Positions 27,131 through 37,009 of a DNA stretch of 64,000 nucleotides are shown one piece after another (position 1 is the stretch's first letter; each line of letters opens with the position of its first letter). This DNA is from Holosporales bacterium. Its GTDB lineage: Bacteria > Pseudomonadota > Alphaproteobacteria > RUG11792. The translations under genes and the position numbers were made by a program. The stretch spans positions 1 through 64,000 of the forward strand of contig JAIRWL010000017.1 of the NCBI GenBank assembly GCA_031268935.1. Reading direction: 5' to 3'. The notes beneath the pieces were generated by a model. That model ran no database searches and was not told the DNA's origin. It was given only the letters and a program-made list of their open reading frames with translations.

Positions 27131-27899
27131 ATTTTTGCACCTGATTAATATCGAAACTAGGACTGCATTATATTTGCATATACTGCCTAAGTCAAGTACA
27201 GGTTGAAGGCATTGGACAAAACTAATTGTTGATACACTAAGCACATTACACTACGCGCTGGTCTCAGATTAACGGGGGTTTAACGGGTCATGCCTGATGG
27301 AGGCTGGTTTCCCGAGGGTAAGGGGCCGGGCAGAGGATGACGAGGACAGGGAGAAAAGGCTTGCCCCGATGTCAGCCAAGGGTCCGAGCTGTCTCCCGCC
27401 TTATTCCCACTAGTGATTCTGCTCTAGAGGCGGGGAGTCACATCGCCGATCTTAACCTAGTACCTCCGATGGCTACCAGGTCCTCGATCAGGATTGACTG
27501 TCTGTCCGTGGGCGATTGACATTCCTCCCATTCTCTCTCTAAAGAGCCAAAGTCTTTTGATGCCTGACCACGGAAGGACTCTTGAAGGATTGAATGTAAT
27601 ATGTTCAGGTCTCCCGTGGATAATTTGTGAGCTCTCAAGGCAGTCATAATAGGTGATTCAGCTGCAGGGGAATGCTGGCCTCTCACGTTGTAGACCGGGA
27701 GTATATTACACTCTTGAAAGAGCGATTCCTGAGCCGCCGAACTTAGCCTGCCCCCGGGGAGACGGGGATGCCTTGGGCCTGTATCGTCGGGCTCTTCGGG
27801 AGTGCGCTCTGGTGGAGGGATGGATCCGAATGCTGACGGGGTGAGGGACTACCTGGGTGGACTGGGAGTATGGCCGAACTGATCCGGACCATTGGGGCC
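27131..27899. other. Decayed accessory stretch
   Basis: About 770 bases without an intact gene, GC-rich compared with bamD and rlmB. Short frames on both strands are broken by stops. One minus-strand frame at 27438-27686 looks like a fragment of a paralog of the next gene. I see no tRNA or mobile-element end. Confidence 0.5.
27438..27686 (-). pseudogene. Possible fragment of a paralog of the exported protein at 27900-28775
   Basis: The 82-codon frame ends with DLVAIGGTRLRSAM, which resembles ALAHVGGRRLRSWM near the end of the adjacent exported protein. The preceding helical region (LSTGDLNILHSILQESF) has similar spacing to PPEELTRLYERIVDLS there. It has no signal peptide and no clear ribosome-binding site. 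It is probably the 3' remnant of a duplicated gene. Confidence 0.35.
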
Positions 27900-28775
27900 T
27901 TAGCTTGCGTCCTGAGGTGGCTCCGAAAGATCGTGAGGTGAGAGGGTGGTTGGTGTACTATTTTCCGGGAAATTCATCCACGATCTAAGTCTACGTCCAC
28001 CCACGTGCGCCAGAGCCATCCCCAGTAGTACATTGAGGGCCAGGGATGAATGAGTGTAGCACCATGCTGTGGAGATTCTTTGGAGGGTCTTATCTATGTT
28101 ACCTCCAGACAGATCAACAATTCTTTCATATAACCGGGTTAGTTCTTCGGGAGGTGATTCATGTCTGAGTAACTCACTTGAGATGTCAGCGTATTCTGGC
28201 GATGAAGTAGTTATTGCTTCGTTCGGCAAAATTCTACATGCTACCCATAGCAGCTCCTGGGCCCCATAACTTAGGCTTCCGACGTCTATATATGGGGCGG
28301 ATGGGGTGTGAGAGTTTGGGTGGATCGCGCCCAAAAGAGCGCTCTTTGGGGTGAGGGCTATTAGAGAACTCATGAATTTGGATCTACCGGAAGCGCGCAT
28401 GATAGAAATGTACCGTTGGTATCTATTGAGTGCGCTGGCTCTTTTATAAGGGGGCTTTTTAGCAGTGGTTGCTGCGGCCAGGAACATTAGGAGATCCTGC
28501 CAGTCTGCGTCTGTCAGGGAGATGCCCGTTCCCCCGTCTGGCAAGATACTGACCATATCCGGTGTCTGGCCCGGATGGGAGTGCAACTCCTCGGCGAGCC
28601 GTTGAAGGATAGCCTGAATCGGCGCGGATTGCCTATCCCTGTCTGGTATTTTCGGTGATGCATAGCCTTCCGCGGTATAGGGTTCCGCGGCTTGGGCAAT
28701 TTGATTACAACTAAAGAGCATGCTCAGAGATATAAGTAAGCTTATTGTCTTCCTTCTTGTCAATTTATTCACCAT
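27900..28775 (-). CDS. Exported helical protein of unknown family
   Basis: Starting at ATG 28775 the product has 291 residues with a good signal peptide (KTISLLISLSMLFSCNQIAQAAEP). The open frame reaches 28859, but the extra 28 residues precede the signal peptide and are unlikely to be used. The mature part is mostly helical and rich in Leu, Ala and Pro and contains AILQRLAEELHSHPGQ. I recognise no domain. It is richer in G+C than rpiB-accD next to it, as are the other island genes. Confidence 0.6.
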   Translation of the reverse strand: MVNKLTRRKTISLLISLSMLFSCNQIAQAAEPYTAEGYASPKIPDRDRQSAPIQAILQRLAEELHSHPGQTPDMVSILPDGGTGISLTDADWQDLLMFLAAATTAKKPPYKRASALNRYQRYISIMRASGRSKFMSSLIALTPKSALLGAIHPNSHTPSAPYIDVGSLSYGAQELLWVACRILPNEAITTSSPEYADISSELLRHESPPEELTRLYERIVDLSGGNIDKTLQRISTAWCYTHSSLALNVLLGMALAHVGGRRLRSWMNFPENSTPTTLSPHDLSEPPQDAS

Positions 28776-28877
28776 TTGGTTGTGTGATCTGCTTCCCCAG
28801 TATGGACGAAGGTAATTCTCCAGTCTATCATCTTTAAAAGCTATCGACTTACCTATCATCTGGTACGCGATGCAACC

Positions 28878-29327
28878 TTACATGACTCCTTTGTCTAGTT
28901 TATTTATTCTAGTTAAGTGGCGGGTATCCGTGAAATCTGTCGTCGTGAAAATATCGGCTGCATGTATCGCTAGCTCCCGGCCTATAAATCCGGCTCCAAA
29001 ACATATCACATTTGCGTTGTTGTGCTTTCTAGAAAGGCGCAATATTTCTTCGTGACCATACCATACCGATCTTATTCCTTTATGACGATTCGCGGCGATA
29101 TTCATCCCGACTCCGGTATGACATACTAGGATGCCAAAGCATTTATCATACCGTAGAACGCTTTCGGCAACCTTGTTGGCGTAGTCTGGATAGTCGACCG
29201 CGGAGCTATCATGGTCGACCCCCAAATCCTCCACTCGATACCCAATGGAGTCAAAATGTTCGGCTAAATCCTTCTTCAGCCAAAATCCTCGATGGTCGGC
29301 CGCGATAGCCAAATGTTCGAAAATCAA
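28878..29327 (-). CDS. rpiB: Ribose-5-phosphate isomerase B
   Basis: RpiB interconverts ribose 5-phosphate and ribulose 5-phosphate in the pentose phosphate pathway. The 149-residue protein has IAADHRGFWLKKDLAEHF at the start and the active-site loop with the proton-shuttling Cys (CHTGVGMNIAANR). The residue after that Cys is His where the family usually has Gly (CGTG). The second site, SRKHNNANV, is present. Its start overlaps the end of accD by four bases. Confidence 0.92.
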   Translation of the reverse strand: MIFEHLAIAADHRGFWLKKDLAEHFDSIGYRVEDLGVDHDSSAVDYPDYANKVAESVLRYDKCFGILVCHTGVGMNIAANRHKGIRSVWYGHEEILRLSRKHNNANVICFGAGFIGRELAIHAADIFTTTDFTDTRHLTRINKLDKGVM

Positions 29328-30184
29328 CGCAATTTCCCCCCGCTTGTGTACTCTAGAATCACCCTCAAAGTTTCTGGCAATTCCATCCTAGGAACAATTA
29401 TATCGATCATTCCGTGATCCTTCAAGAATTCCGATCTTTGAAATCCCTCTGGCAATTTATGTTTGATAGTTTTTTCTATCACGCGGGCGCCGGCGAATCC
29501 GATAAGGGCCTGAGGTTCGGCGATATGTATGTCTCCGAGCATGGCAAACGATGCCAGAACCCCACCCGTCGTGGGATTGGTAAAAACGTTGATATAAGGC
29601 AGCCCAACCTCTTTTAATTTACAAACCGCGGCGACGGTGGCCGGCATTTGCATTAGGGACAAAACTCCTTCTTGCATCCGAGCGCCCCCCGAAGCCGTAA
29701 AGCCTATCAAGGCCGCTCTTTGTTCGATCGCAACTTCGACCGCTCGCACAATCGATTTTCCAACCGAAATCCCCATCGATCCACCCATAAATGAGAAATC
29801 CATGACAAAGACCACGGCTGGCATTTTTCCGATAGTGCCGCTAGCGATCATGATAGCCTCTTGATTACCGGTCCTTTGACGTGCTTCTTTCAACCGATCT
29901 GGATATTTTTTCGTATCTTTGAATTTCAGGGGATCATCTTTGGTATTAATTGATGGTATTTCTTCGTACTTCTTATCATCGAAAATAAGATCAAATCGAG
30001 CTCGACATGGCAGCTGAAAATGATAAGAACAATTGTTACATACCAGGCAGTTTTCCTCTAGCTCGGTATTATATATCAACTTTTCACACGAAGGACATTT
30101 TGTCCAGTTAGTTGATTCATTGCTAGAGGAAGGCCAGATAATCGCCTTGATTTTGGGGGTTACGAAGTCCCTTATCCAGCTCAT
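29324..30184 (-). CDS. accD: Acetyl-CoA carboxylase carboxyltransferase subunit beta
   Basis: AccD, with AccA, transfers CO2 from biotin to acetyl-CoA to make malonyl-CoA for fatty acid synthesis. The 286-residue protein has the four-Cys zinc ribbon (CPSCEKLIYN...CLVCNNC) and a crotonase-like core with SGGARMQEGVLSLMQM and PTTGGVLASFAMLGD. It is translationally coupled to rpiB. It shows the cell makes its own fatty acids. Confidence 0.96.
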   Translation of the reverse strand: MSWIRDFVTPKIKAIIWPSSSNESTNWTKCPSCEKLIYNTELEENCLVCNNCSYHFQLPCRARFDLIFDDKKYEEIPSINTKDDPLKFKDTKKYPDRLKEARQRTGNQEAIMIASGTIGKMPAVVFVMDFSFMGGSMGISVGKSIVRAVEVAIEQRAALIGFTASGGARMQEGVLSLMQMPATVAAVCKLKEVGLPYINVFTNPTTGGVLASFAMLGDIHIAEPQALIGFAGARVIEKTIKHKLPEGFQRSEFLKDHGMIDIIVPRMELPETLRVILEYTSGGKLR

Positions 30185-30428
30185 GTGAAAACCATTCGAT
30201 TTTAGAACGCAAACCCATAACTAAGACTATCTCTTATATTTTTTGCTGAGTAAAGAGGAAATGTGGCGATACATATAGCGGAGATCCATTCCTTTCTGTG
30301 TATATGGGACAAAAATTTAGTTGCCGTTTTAGAAATAGGAATATAGGCTGAGATTAGATCGCATCGATTTTGATCGATCCCTACAAAACCCATATTCACC
30401 CAATTTTCTAAAACGTGGAGGACCTCAC

Positions 30429-31658
30429 ATGCTAACTAATTTTTTTAAAAATTACATAACCGGAAAGATTGGAGACTCAAAGTCTGCACTGGTTTCATAT
30501 CGTACAGCCAAAACCGAGACATCAACGGATTATGAGGATATCTCGGATACAGGATATAGAAAAAATGTCGTCGTTTATCGTTGTGTTCATATGATTGCGA
30601 GGACGATCGCATCGATTAATTGGATCATGAGAAAGATGAATGAATCTCATGAGATTGATGAGATTATTTATAAACACGAAATCTTAGATCTCATCGAAAG
30701 GCCAAATTCGAACCAATACAGAACGACCTTCATGGAAGCTGCCGTGTCGTACTTATTGCTTTCTGGTAATTGTTACATCATGGCCATTCGTGATGATTCG
30801 AGTGCTAAGAAACCGATCGAATTACATCTTTTGCGCCCAGACCGAGTTAGAATTATACAGGGTAAGAGCTCGGTCCCGGCCGGATACGAGTATACGGTAG
30901 GTGATGATAGTCGTCTTTTCAGCGTCGATCAAGAAACGGGCCTGTCCGATATTTTGCATATTAAGTTGTTTAACGCGCTAGATGATTGGTATGGGATGAG
31001 CCCGATCGAATCGGTTATGGGGGCGATCAATCAACATAACGCCATCGCACAGCAAAATATATCATTTTTGCAGAACGGAGGAAGGCCGTCCGGCGCTCTG
31101 ATGTATAACTCTTCTTTGGATCAACAGAAAAGAAATGAGCTCAAAAATAATTTGAGAACCCTTTATGAGGGAGGAAGAAATGCTGGAAAGATCTTGCTTT
31201 TAGAGGGGAATTTTGAATGGAAAGAAATGGGCCTCTCACCGAAAGATCTCGATTTCATATCGGGAAAGGAGTTGGCGGCTAAGGAGATTGCGATGGCCTT
31301 TGGTGTTCCGCCAATTTTGATCGGCTCGATGGCGGATGCTACTTTTGCTAATTATAAAGAAGCAAGATACAATTTTTGGGAAGAAACAATCTTGCCGATA
31401 CTTAACATTATTGCTGGAGAGATCTCCAATTGGTTCCAAATATTGTTTCAGACGGAGTTTATGCTCTGGTATGATCTCGACGCGATCCCGGCCTTAGCGA
31501 AACGCCGCGAGTCGGAGTGGAACAAAATAAGCAATGCCGAATTCCTTACGAAGAATGAAAAACGCGAAGCATTCGGATATCCTCCGCTCGAAGAAGAAGA
31601 GGTCACGGTTCGTTCCGTAGACCGCCCTCCGACCGAAACCAGGTCACCCGGAGTTTGA
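30429..31658 (+). CDS. HK97-type phage/GTA portal protein
   Basis: A 409-residue portal protein. Family features are NVVVYRCVHMIARTIASI near the start, ELHLLRPDRVRI, DILHIKLFNALDDWYGMSPI, the QQNISFLQNGGRPSGAL segment, and FGVPPILIGSMADATFANYKEA. Portals form the dodecameric DNA gate of tailed-phage heads. Alphaproteobacterial gene transfer agents carry this type. No capsid, protease or tail gene is next to it; the terminase lies 25 kb away. Base and codon use match the housekeeping genes. GGAGG lies upstream of the ATG. Confidence 0.92.
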   Translation: MLTNFFKNYITGKIGDSKSALVSYRTAKTETSTDYEDISDTGYRKNVVVYRCVHMIARTIASINWIMRKMNESHEIDEIIYKHEILDLIERPNSNQYRTTFMEAAVSYLLLSGNCYIMAIRDDSSAKKPIELHLLRPDRVRIIQGKSSVPAGYEYTVGDDSRLFSVDQETGLSDILHIKLFNALDDWYGMSPIESVMGAINQHNAIAQQNISFLQNGGRPSGALMYNSSLDQQKRNELKNNLRTLYEGGRNAGKILLLEGNFEWKEMGLSPKDLDFISGKELAAKEIAMAFGVPPILIGSMADATFANYKEARYNFWEETILPILNIIAGEISNWFQILFQTEFMLWYDLDAIPALAKRRESEWNKISNAEFLTKNEKREAFGYPPLEEEEVTVRSVDRPPTETRSPGV

Positions 31659-31700
31659 GTAGACGGCGCTCTATGCAAAACTATTATCGATTGCAGTGAC

Positions 31701-32096
31701 CTACGGATGAATCGCTCTCCTGATCCATAGAGCCAATTGATCTGGGTGTCCGCTTAAGAAAACGCTTCCGTGGCGGGTTCTGATCCGCATCGCAGAGCCG
31801 TCTGGAGAACATTCTAGCTCTTTATTAGTCATAGAGAAGATGCGGAGTAGTAGTGCCAAAGCCTCTCTCTGAGGATGGGCCGGAGGAGGTGATCCAGGCC
31901 ACCTGTGAAGATGTACCGCACCCTTGAGTAGCATCCAGTAAAATGCTGGTGAGTTGGTCAATCTCATTCTGATCTGCTCGGTCTCCATAGGCCTGATCAA
32001 TGCGCACTCGACGGCCTCAGAGCCATTTGTGATTGATATACACAACGTGAGCCACAACATAGAAGCAAACCTCTTGGGCACGATGATCCAACGCAA
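31701..32096 (-). CDS. Small exported protein of unknown family
   Basis: A frame of 131 residues with a signal peptide (ASMLWLTLCISITNGSEAVEC) preceded by a charged segment, so the real start may be the GTG six codons in. The mature part has a helical centre (REALALLLRIFSMTNKEL) and a beta-like end (MRIRTRHGSVFLSGHPD). It is convergent with the portal gene. It is GC-rich like other island genes. Confidence 0.5.
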   Translation of the reverse strand: MRWIIVPKRFASMLWLTLCISITNGSEAVECALIRPMETEQIRMRLTNSPAFYWMLLKGAVHLHRWPGSPPPAHPQREALALLLRIFSMTNKELECSPDGSAMRIRTRHGSVFLSGHPDQLALWIRRAIHP

Positions 32097-32392
32097 CTCA
32101 TATCAATTTATAGGAGCAATATGTTCATTTATTTCACTAATGACAACCAAAATCTGCACAATATAAGATATTTTCCTAAAAAATTCGTATTTTCGAAATT
32201 TTTTCGCTTTCATTTTAGGTAGAATTTGTTGTACGAGCGAAAAATTACTGCATCGGCAGCAAAGTTGTTTTATTATATATATGCTGCACATCGCAAAAAA
32301 AAAGGATTGGTGTGTGCATTGATATGGAAATGACCGTTATATTTCGGTGCTAGGTATATTTTTTTGCATCGATTGGTTGGAGTTTTGTTGGT

Positions 32393-34510
32393 ATGTCAGG
32401 AAGAATATTAATTGATGCTCATTATGGCGATGAGACACGTGTTGCGATCCTAGATGAAGGTGGCAGATTAGAAAATTTTGAAATTGAGCATTCGGATAGG
32501 CGACCGATTAAGGGGAATATATATCTCGCGAAGATAGTCAGGATTGAGCCATCTATTCAGGCCGCATTCATAGATTATGGAGCTGAAAAGCACGGTTTTT
32601 TACCGCTTTCAGAAATTCGCTACGAGTATTTCAATCGACATGCACTGCGCTCTATTCGCCGAGAGAAAGTGGAGCAAACAGAGGATGAGGAAGAAAAACG
32701 CGTAAAATCGCCTCAAAGTGGGCTGCGGCATCTTAAGATTCAAGAAGTTATTTCTACCAAACAGGTAGTGCTGGTCCAGGCCGAAAAAGAAGTTCGCGGG
32801 AATAAGTGCGCATTTTTTACGACCTTTATTAGTTTGCCTGGAAGGTATTGTGTCCTCGTTCCAAATTCGCCGAAAAACAGGAGAGCTGGTGTCTCAAAAA
32901 GATTGGAAGCCACCGAAAAGATCAGGCTGAAGGAAATCGTAGAATCACTCGATATACCAGAAGGGATGGGATGTATCGTCCGGACGGCCGGAGAGAACTG
33001 TAATAAGCAAGAAATAAAGCGCGATCTGGATTACTTGTTCCGGCTTTGGAACGAGATTAAAGAAAAAACGACATCGACTAATGCTCCAGCTCTAATTTAC
33101 GAAGAGGGCAATGTTGTAAAGCGGTCGATTCGTGATTTGTATAGAAGGACTATGGGCGGAATTACGATTCAAGGTGTCGAGGCATACAAAGAAGCCAGGA
33201 CTTTTATGAAATTATTCACACCGAGCCATGTCAAGAAGATCAATTTATATGAAGATGATCAGATTCCACTTTTTCAGAAATATGATCTTGAGGAAAAGCT
33301 CAAAGAGATTTTGGATCCGGTCGTCCCTCTTCCATCGGGAGGCTCGATCATAATCGGTGTTACTGAGGCCTTAACCGCGATCGATGTCAATTCTGGAAAA
33401 TCAAAAAGCGAGCGAGATATTAACGGTACGGCCGTCAAAACGAATCTAGAGGCGGCTACTGAAATCGCAAGACAACTCAAATTACGTGATATTGCTGGAA
33501 TAATTGTCATAGATTTCATCGATATGATGGATCACTCCTCGATTAATAAGGTAGAGCACAGAATGCGAGAAGTGACGAAACAGGACCATTCTAACATTCA
33601 AATCGGAAAAATATCTCAGTTTGGCTTACTGGAACTTTCGAGACAAAGACTCAGGGTCAGTCTTTCTGATTCGAGTTTCACGAAATGTAAGCATTGCGCC
33701 GGAACTGGCAAAATCTTGTCCGATGAAGTTATAGCATTATCAATTATCAGGAAAATAGAGAGTTTTTTGAGTGATGGAAAAAGTAAATCGATATCCGTAG
33801 AAGTTGCGGGAGGAGTTGATCTATTCATTCTAAATCAAAAAAGAAAGATTATCACAGAGATCGAGGAGAGGTACAAAATATCGCTAGAGATCCTACGCAA
33901 TCAATCCATAGAGCCCGCTGAATGCCAGATTGTGGTCAAAGAATTTAAGCGGGAGCAACAGGATTCTGCGCACCAGGAAGAAGATACGGTAATTCAAATA
34001 AGAAAAAAGCAACGAGCAATGCTCCAAAGAAAACAGCAAAAGATAGAAGGCCCCCAAGAAGAACCGATAATCGAAGTCGCAGATATGGTGGCTGATGAGA
34101 ATTATCGGAAAGAGGAGCAACCAAATAGAGAGAATGGTATTCTGCAAAAAACGGAAAGTATCGATCATGAATTAAAGGGAGAGCCTGTCATCAGCGAGGA
34201 TGATAGCGTAATCAAGATTGAGAAGAAAAAAAGAAATAGGAGATTTAGGAGGAAGAGGGTAATCGAGGCGGTAAGCAATACTTCTGATCAACATCCAAAT
34301 TCTTCCGATCCCCATACGATAGACAGCGATCCCGTAGTGATAGCCGTTCCGATCGAAAGAACGGCGCCGATCAGTCTGGGAGGAGATGAGGCGAATGGAG
34401 TAAAGAAGCCCCCTCGACGTCGAAAAAGGAAAGCTCCAGGGGGAGAGGTAGAAAAAACGGCTCCCAGTGATAACCCAGATTCGCAGCCCCCAGCCCATCG
34501 GGGCATTTAA
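32393..34510 (+). CDS. rne: Ribonuclease E/G family endoribonuclease
   Basis: RNase E/G cuts single-stranded, AU-rich RNA and organises the degradosome. The 705-residue protein shows an S1 domain with an insert (RIEPSIQAAFIDYGAEKHGFL), the catalytic DNase I-like part with the metal-binding Asp residues (GVTEALTAIDVNSGKSK; GIIVIDFIDMM), and the zinc-link CKHCAGTGK. The C-terminal about 200 residues are charged and low in complexity, ending in a basic KPPRRRKRKAPGG patch, like the disordered scaffold tail of RNase E. I favour RNase E over G. Confidence 0.93.
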   Translation: MSGRILIDAHYGDETRVAILDEGGRLENFEIEHSDRRPIKGNIYLAKIVRIEPSIQAAFIDYGAEKHGFLPLSEIRYEYFNRHALRSIRREKVEQTEDEEEKRVKSPQSGLRHLKIQEVISTKQVVLVQAEKEVRGNKCAFFTTFISLPGRYCVLVPNSPKNRRAGVSKRLEATEKIRLKEIVESLDIPEGMGCIVRTAGENCNKQEIKRDLDYLFRLWNEIKEKTTSTNAPALIYEEGNVVKRSIRDLYRRTMGGITIQGVEAYKEARTFMKLFTPSHVKKINLYEDDQIPLFQKYDLEEKLKEILDPVVPLPSGGSIIIGVTEALTAIDVNSGKSKSERDINGTAVKTNLEAATEIARQLKLRDIAGIIVIDFIDMMDHSSINKVEHRMREVTKQDHSNIQIGKISQFGLLELSRQRLRVSLSDSSFTKCKHCAGTGKILSDEVIALSIIRKIESFLSDGKSKSISVEVAGGVDLFILNQKRKIITEIEERYKISLEILRNQSIEPAECQIVVKEFKREQQDSAHQEEDTVIQIRKKQRAMLQRKQQKIEGPQEEPIIEVADMVADENYRKEEQPNRENGILQKTESIDHELKGEPVISEDDSVIKIEKKKRNRRFRRKRVIEAVSNTSDQHPNSSDPHTIDSDPVVIAVPIERTAPISLGGDEANGVKKPPRRRKRKAPGGEVEKTAPSDNPDSQPPAHRGI

Positions 34511-34643
34511 AGAGGCCAGACCAACGGAGCCTACTTAGCCTCCCGAGAGGATCAGCCTCCCGCAAACGACAACTATCAAACGGACTCGTACTGGAAACTT
34601 TTCTCGGAATCAATAAGCGCTTAAATCTTCTCTTAGTCTTTTC

Positions 34644-34671
34644 TTAACCTTTACGATTATAAACTCTTATT
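34644..34671 (+). promoter_or_regulatory. Promoter-like motif shared with 37174-37203
   Basis: TTAACC, 17 bases, then TTATTA lies 30 bases before the start of the first Myb-like gene. The stretch from TTAAC through GC.A.AC matches the region upstream of the gene at 37233 at most positions. It is a candidate shared promoter for the family. Confidence 0.4.
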
Positions 34672-34701
34672 AGCAAGACGTAATACATCCGGGGGAGAAA
34701 G

Positions 34702-35262
34702 ATGTCAGTATTTAAATCATGTTTCATCATTAGCCTTTCAGTCTGGATATCCCTTCACGAGATTCAGGCCAGCCGATCTACAAGCTCCGCCCGCAGAGGA
34801 CACCGCGGGGACATTGTCATTCAGGATTCGGACCCTGACGTCCCACTCTTACATAATCACCTCGCTCCGAATAGCAGACCCAGATGGACGGCAGCGGAAG
34901 ATCAGAAATTAACATGTCTGGTTTACCAGCAATTGGTCACGCAGGGGTGGGTAACCTGGAGGCCAATAGTGGAAGCCTTTCCTAGCAGATCGTATGGATC
35001 CTGCTATAGCCGATATTTCTATAGCCACCAAAGGAGGCAACATCCAACTATAACAGCTTTGATGGGGCCTCCCATGCCAATTGTCATGGCCCCGGTAGAG
35101 AGGGAATCCATCTCGGAAGCTCCAGCTCCGGTCCCATTGCCATCATTTGAGGAGTGGAACTTAGAAGACGATGATCCATTCCGCTTGGAGGATATGGATA
35201 CTGGTTTGGACTGGATGGGAACGATACCGAGAGAAGATCCACCCATCCCTGGAGCACAATAG
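34702..35262 (+). CDS. Exported Myb/SANT-like domain protein 1
   Basis: A 186-residue protein with a signal peptide (residues 1-23, FKSCFIISLSVWISLHEIQA). Residues 61-108 match the Myb/SANT pattern: RWTAAEDQKL, a central WVTWRPIVEAF, then PSRSYGSCYSRY. Such domains bind DNA or histone tails in eukaryotes. The C-terminal 40 residues are acidic and aromatic (FEEWNLEDDDPFRLEDM), like a transcription-activation region. GGGGGAG precedes the ATG. It is the first of at least five same-strand genes of this layout. Export plus a DNA-binding fold suggests an effector acting in a host nucleus; that is inference. Confidence 0.7.
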   Translation: MSVFKSCFIISLSVWISLHEIQASRSTSSARRGHRGDIVIQDSDPDVPLLHNHLAPNSRPRWTAAEDQKLTCLVYQQLVTQGWVTWRPIVEAFPSRSYGSCYSRYFYSHQRRQHPTITALMGPPMPIVMAPVERESISEAPAPVPLPSFEEWNLEDDDPFRLEDMDTGLDWMGTIPREDPPIPGAQ

Positions 35263-35447
35263 ATGGCCTCAGAGCCAGCGCGACATCCTTTCCACTCACT
35301 TAGCTCCAGGAGATTTATCTTCCTAGTTCGATGGAACTAGGGCAGTACTACGAGACATAAACTGACATCGCACAAAGAAGTTGAGTGAGTAATATAATAT
35401 TGTTATTATCTTTCCTAGAACAAGGACATATTATAAGGGAAATAGAG

Positions 35448-36095
35448 ATGAACCTGATGGAAGCACTAGTGGTCAGTGGTACGGTTGTAACTCTTTTGAT
35501 CAGTGATGGTCAGGCAATGTGGGTCCATATACCCCCGAGCCGGAAATATCTGGACAACGCAGGCCGGTTGATTCCAAACTGGGAAGACCGTGTTCGGTTG
35601 CTACGGATTCCAGGCGTGGCCCGAGGGTCCGTTAAAGCATGGCCGCCATACCTCGACGAACCCCTGATTGAAATTGCCCGGAAAACCATGGCAAGCGGCT
35701 ATAGACTCGATGTAACCGCCATAAAGAGTTGCTTTGAAGGACAATCCTGGCAATCATGCGTAGACAGATTGATCGAATTAGCGAAGGCTGGGTCGTTGCC
35801 CTACAGCTTTGAACGACTTCCCGCAGCCCCGGCCGGTTGGTGGGATCAATTCAAGAAGCGGATCGCCGACAGCGGAGTTACGGAGGGAATTCCAGCGCCA
35901 GTCGTTGCGCAGAGCGCCCCAGGCCCGGTTTCAGGGTTGGGGCCCGAGGAAGCTAGCTCACTAGATGCACTCTCATTTAATGAGGAGTTTAAATTACCAG
36001 ATGACTCAGCAGCAGACGGTGAGTGGCAGGCATTCATCGAGGGGGCCAATAGGTTTACGGGATCCACCGCCAAATTTCAGGCAAATGGTAAGTAA
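35448..36095 (+). CDS. Exported Myb/SANT-like domain protein 2
   Basis: A 215-residue protein starting at ATG 35448 (AAGGGA upstream), with signal peptide MEALVVSGTVVTLLISDGQA. Residues 64-115 carry a Myb/SANT-like unit: AWPPYLDEPLIEIA, a central DVTAIKSCFEGQSW, and SCVDRLIELAKAG. The FEGQSW segment takes the place of FPGRTW in the better-conserved members. The C-terminal half is Ala/Pro-rich and then acidic with aromatic residues (LSFNEEFKLPDDSAAD). It lies between similar genes on the same strand. Confidence 0.65.
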   Translation: MNLMEALVVSGTVVTLLISDGQAMWVHIPPSRKYLDNAGRLIPNWEDRVRLLRIPGVARGSVKAWPPYLDEPLIEIARKTMASGYRLDVTAIKSCFEGQSWQSCVDRLIELAKAGSLPYSFERLPAAPAGWWDQFKKRIADSGVTEGIPAPVVAQSAPGPVSGLGPEEASSLDALSFNEEFKLPDDSAADGEWQAFIEGANRFTGSTAKFQANGK

Positions 36096-36226
36096 TCTCA
36101 CGCAGAGTGACTCGGGCCCCGGCGGTTGAACGATCCGTCAACAAAGGCCATCGCCCGAAATCCTTGGTACTGGGAAACAGTAACAAGGCGAGAAATTTAG
36201 ATTGTAGATCCCAAAGGAGGGGCATA

Positions 36227-37009
36227 ATGCCAGGAATGATGAAATTAGTTGCCACTTTACTACTCACCATACTTGTAGTTAAGGAAGGAATTCTGGACAT
36301 CCAAGCCGGGAAGAAACGTCCCCCATCGGCAAGTGAGAGGTTCCAAGGTTATCAGGGGGTGAAGAGAGGCGAATTCCAAGGCCCTCCAGAAGAGCGAGCT
36401 CCATTCGTAATTCCAACAATAGATGCAACGGAAGGCGCTAACCCACAGCTGGTACCTCCAGATCCCGACGGGGCGGTCCTCGTGAGGGGGTGGACCAAGG
36501 ATCAAAATATCCGATTTATCAAGCTGATCAGAGATCATATTACGGATAAGGGGCACATCCCTATGGAGGCTATCGGGCGACACTTCCCAGGTAAAACCAA
36601 CAAATCACTTTGGTACAATTTGAATCAACTGGAAGCGGCAGGCAGGTTGACGGATCTACCGATAAAACGGGTTCGACGGATGGGTAGACCTCGGACAATG
36701 CCGGGAAATCCTCGGACTGAGGTCGCAACTTTCTTTGCGAATCTACAAGCATGCGCCGGTGCAGGAGAGCCAATCTTCCACGAAGTGCCTTTTCCAACAT
36801 TTAGCGGTCTTCGGGCTTCACATCCTGCCGGGCGCCCTACCGTCTCTACGGAAGATTGGGTTCGGAGGGTCAGCGAATATCCAGATTTCTTCGGGAATGA
36901 CCATCCAGGATCCCATGAACGAGTATCAGAAGAGCCTCCGCCGCCTTGGGACCGACCCTTAGAACTCGAAGGAGAGCAGCCGACGAGTCCGAAAGAGATG
37001 GATCAATAA
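36227..37009 (+). CDS. Exported Myb/SANT-like domain protein 3 with AT-hook-like patch
   Basis: A 260-residue protein. ATG 36227 is set by AAAGGAGG six bases upstream; the frame is open from 36107, but the added part precedes the signal peptide (MKLVATLLLTILVVKEGILD). Residues 88-138 form a Myb/SANT-like unit: GWTKDQNIRFIKLI, a central MEAIGRHFPGKT, and SLWYNLNQLEAAG. Immediately after comes a basic segment (KRVRRMGRPRTMPG) that resembles an AT-hook (core GRP) and a nuclear localisation signal. The tail is Pro-rich and acidic. It is a neighbour of similar genes. Confidence 0.68.
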   Translation: MPGMMKLVATLLLTILVVKEGILDIQAGKKRPPSASERFQGYQGVKRGEFQGPPEERAPFVIPTIDATEGANPQLVPPDPDGAVLVRGWTKDQNIRFIKLIRDHITDKGHIPMEAIGRHFPGKTNKSLWYNLNQLEAAGRLTDLPIKRVRRMGRPRTMPGNPRTEVATFFANLQACAGAGEPIFHEVPFPTFSGLRASHPAGRPTVSTEDWVRRVSEYPDFFGNDHPGSHERVSEEPPPPWDRPLELEGEQPTSPKEMDQ

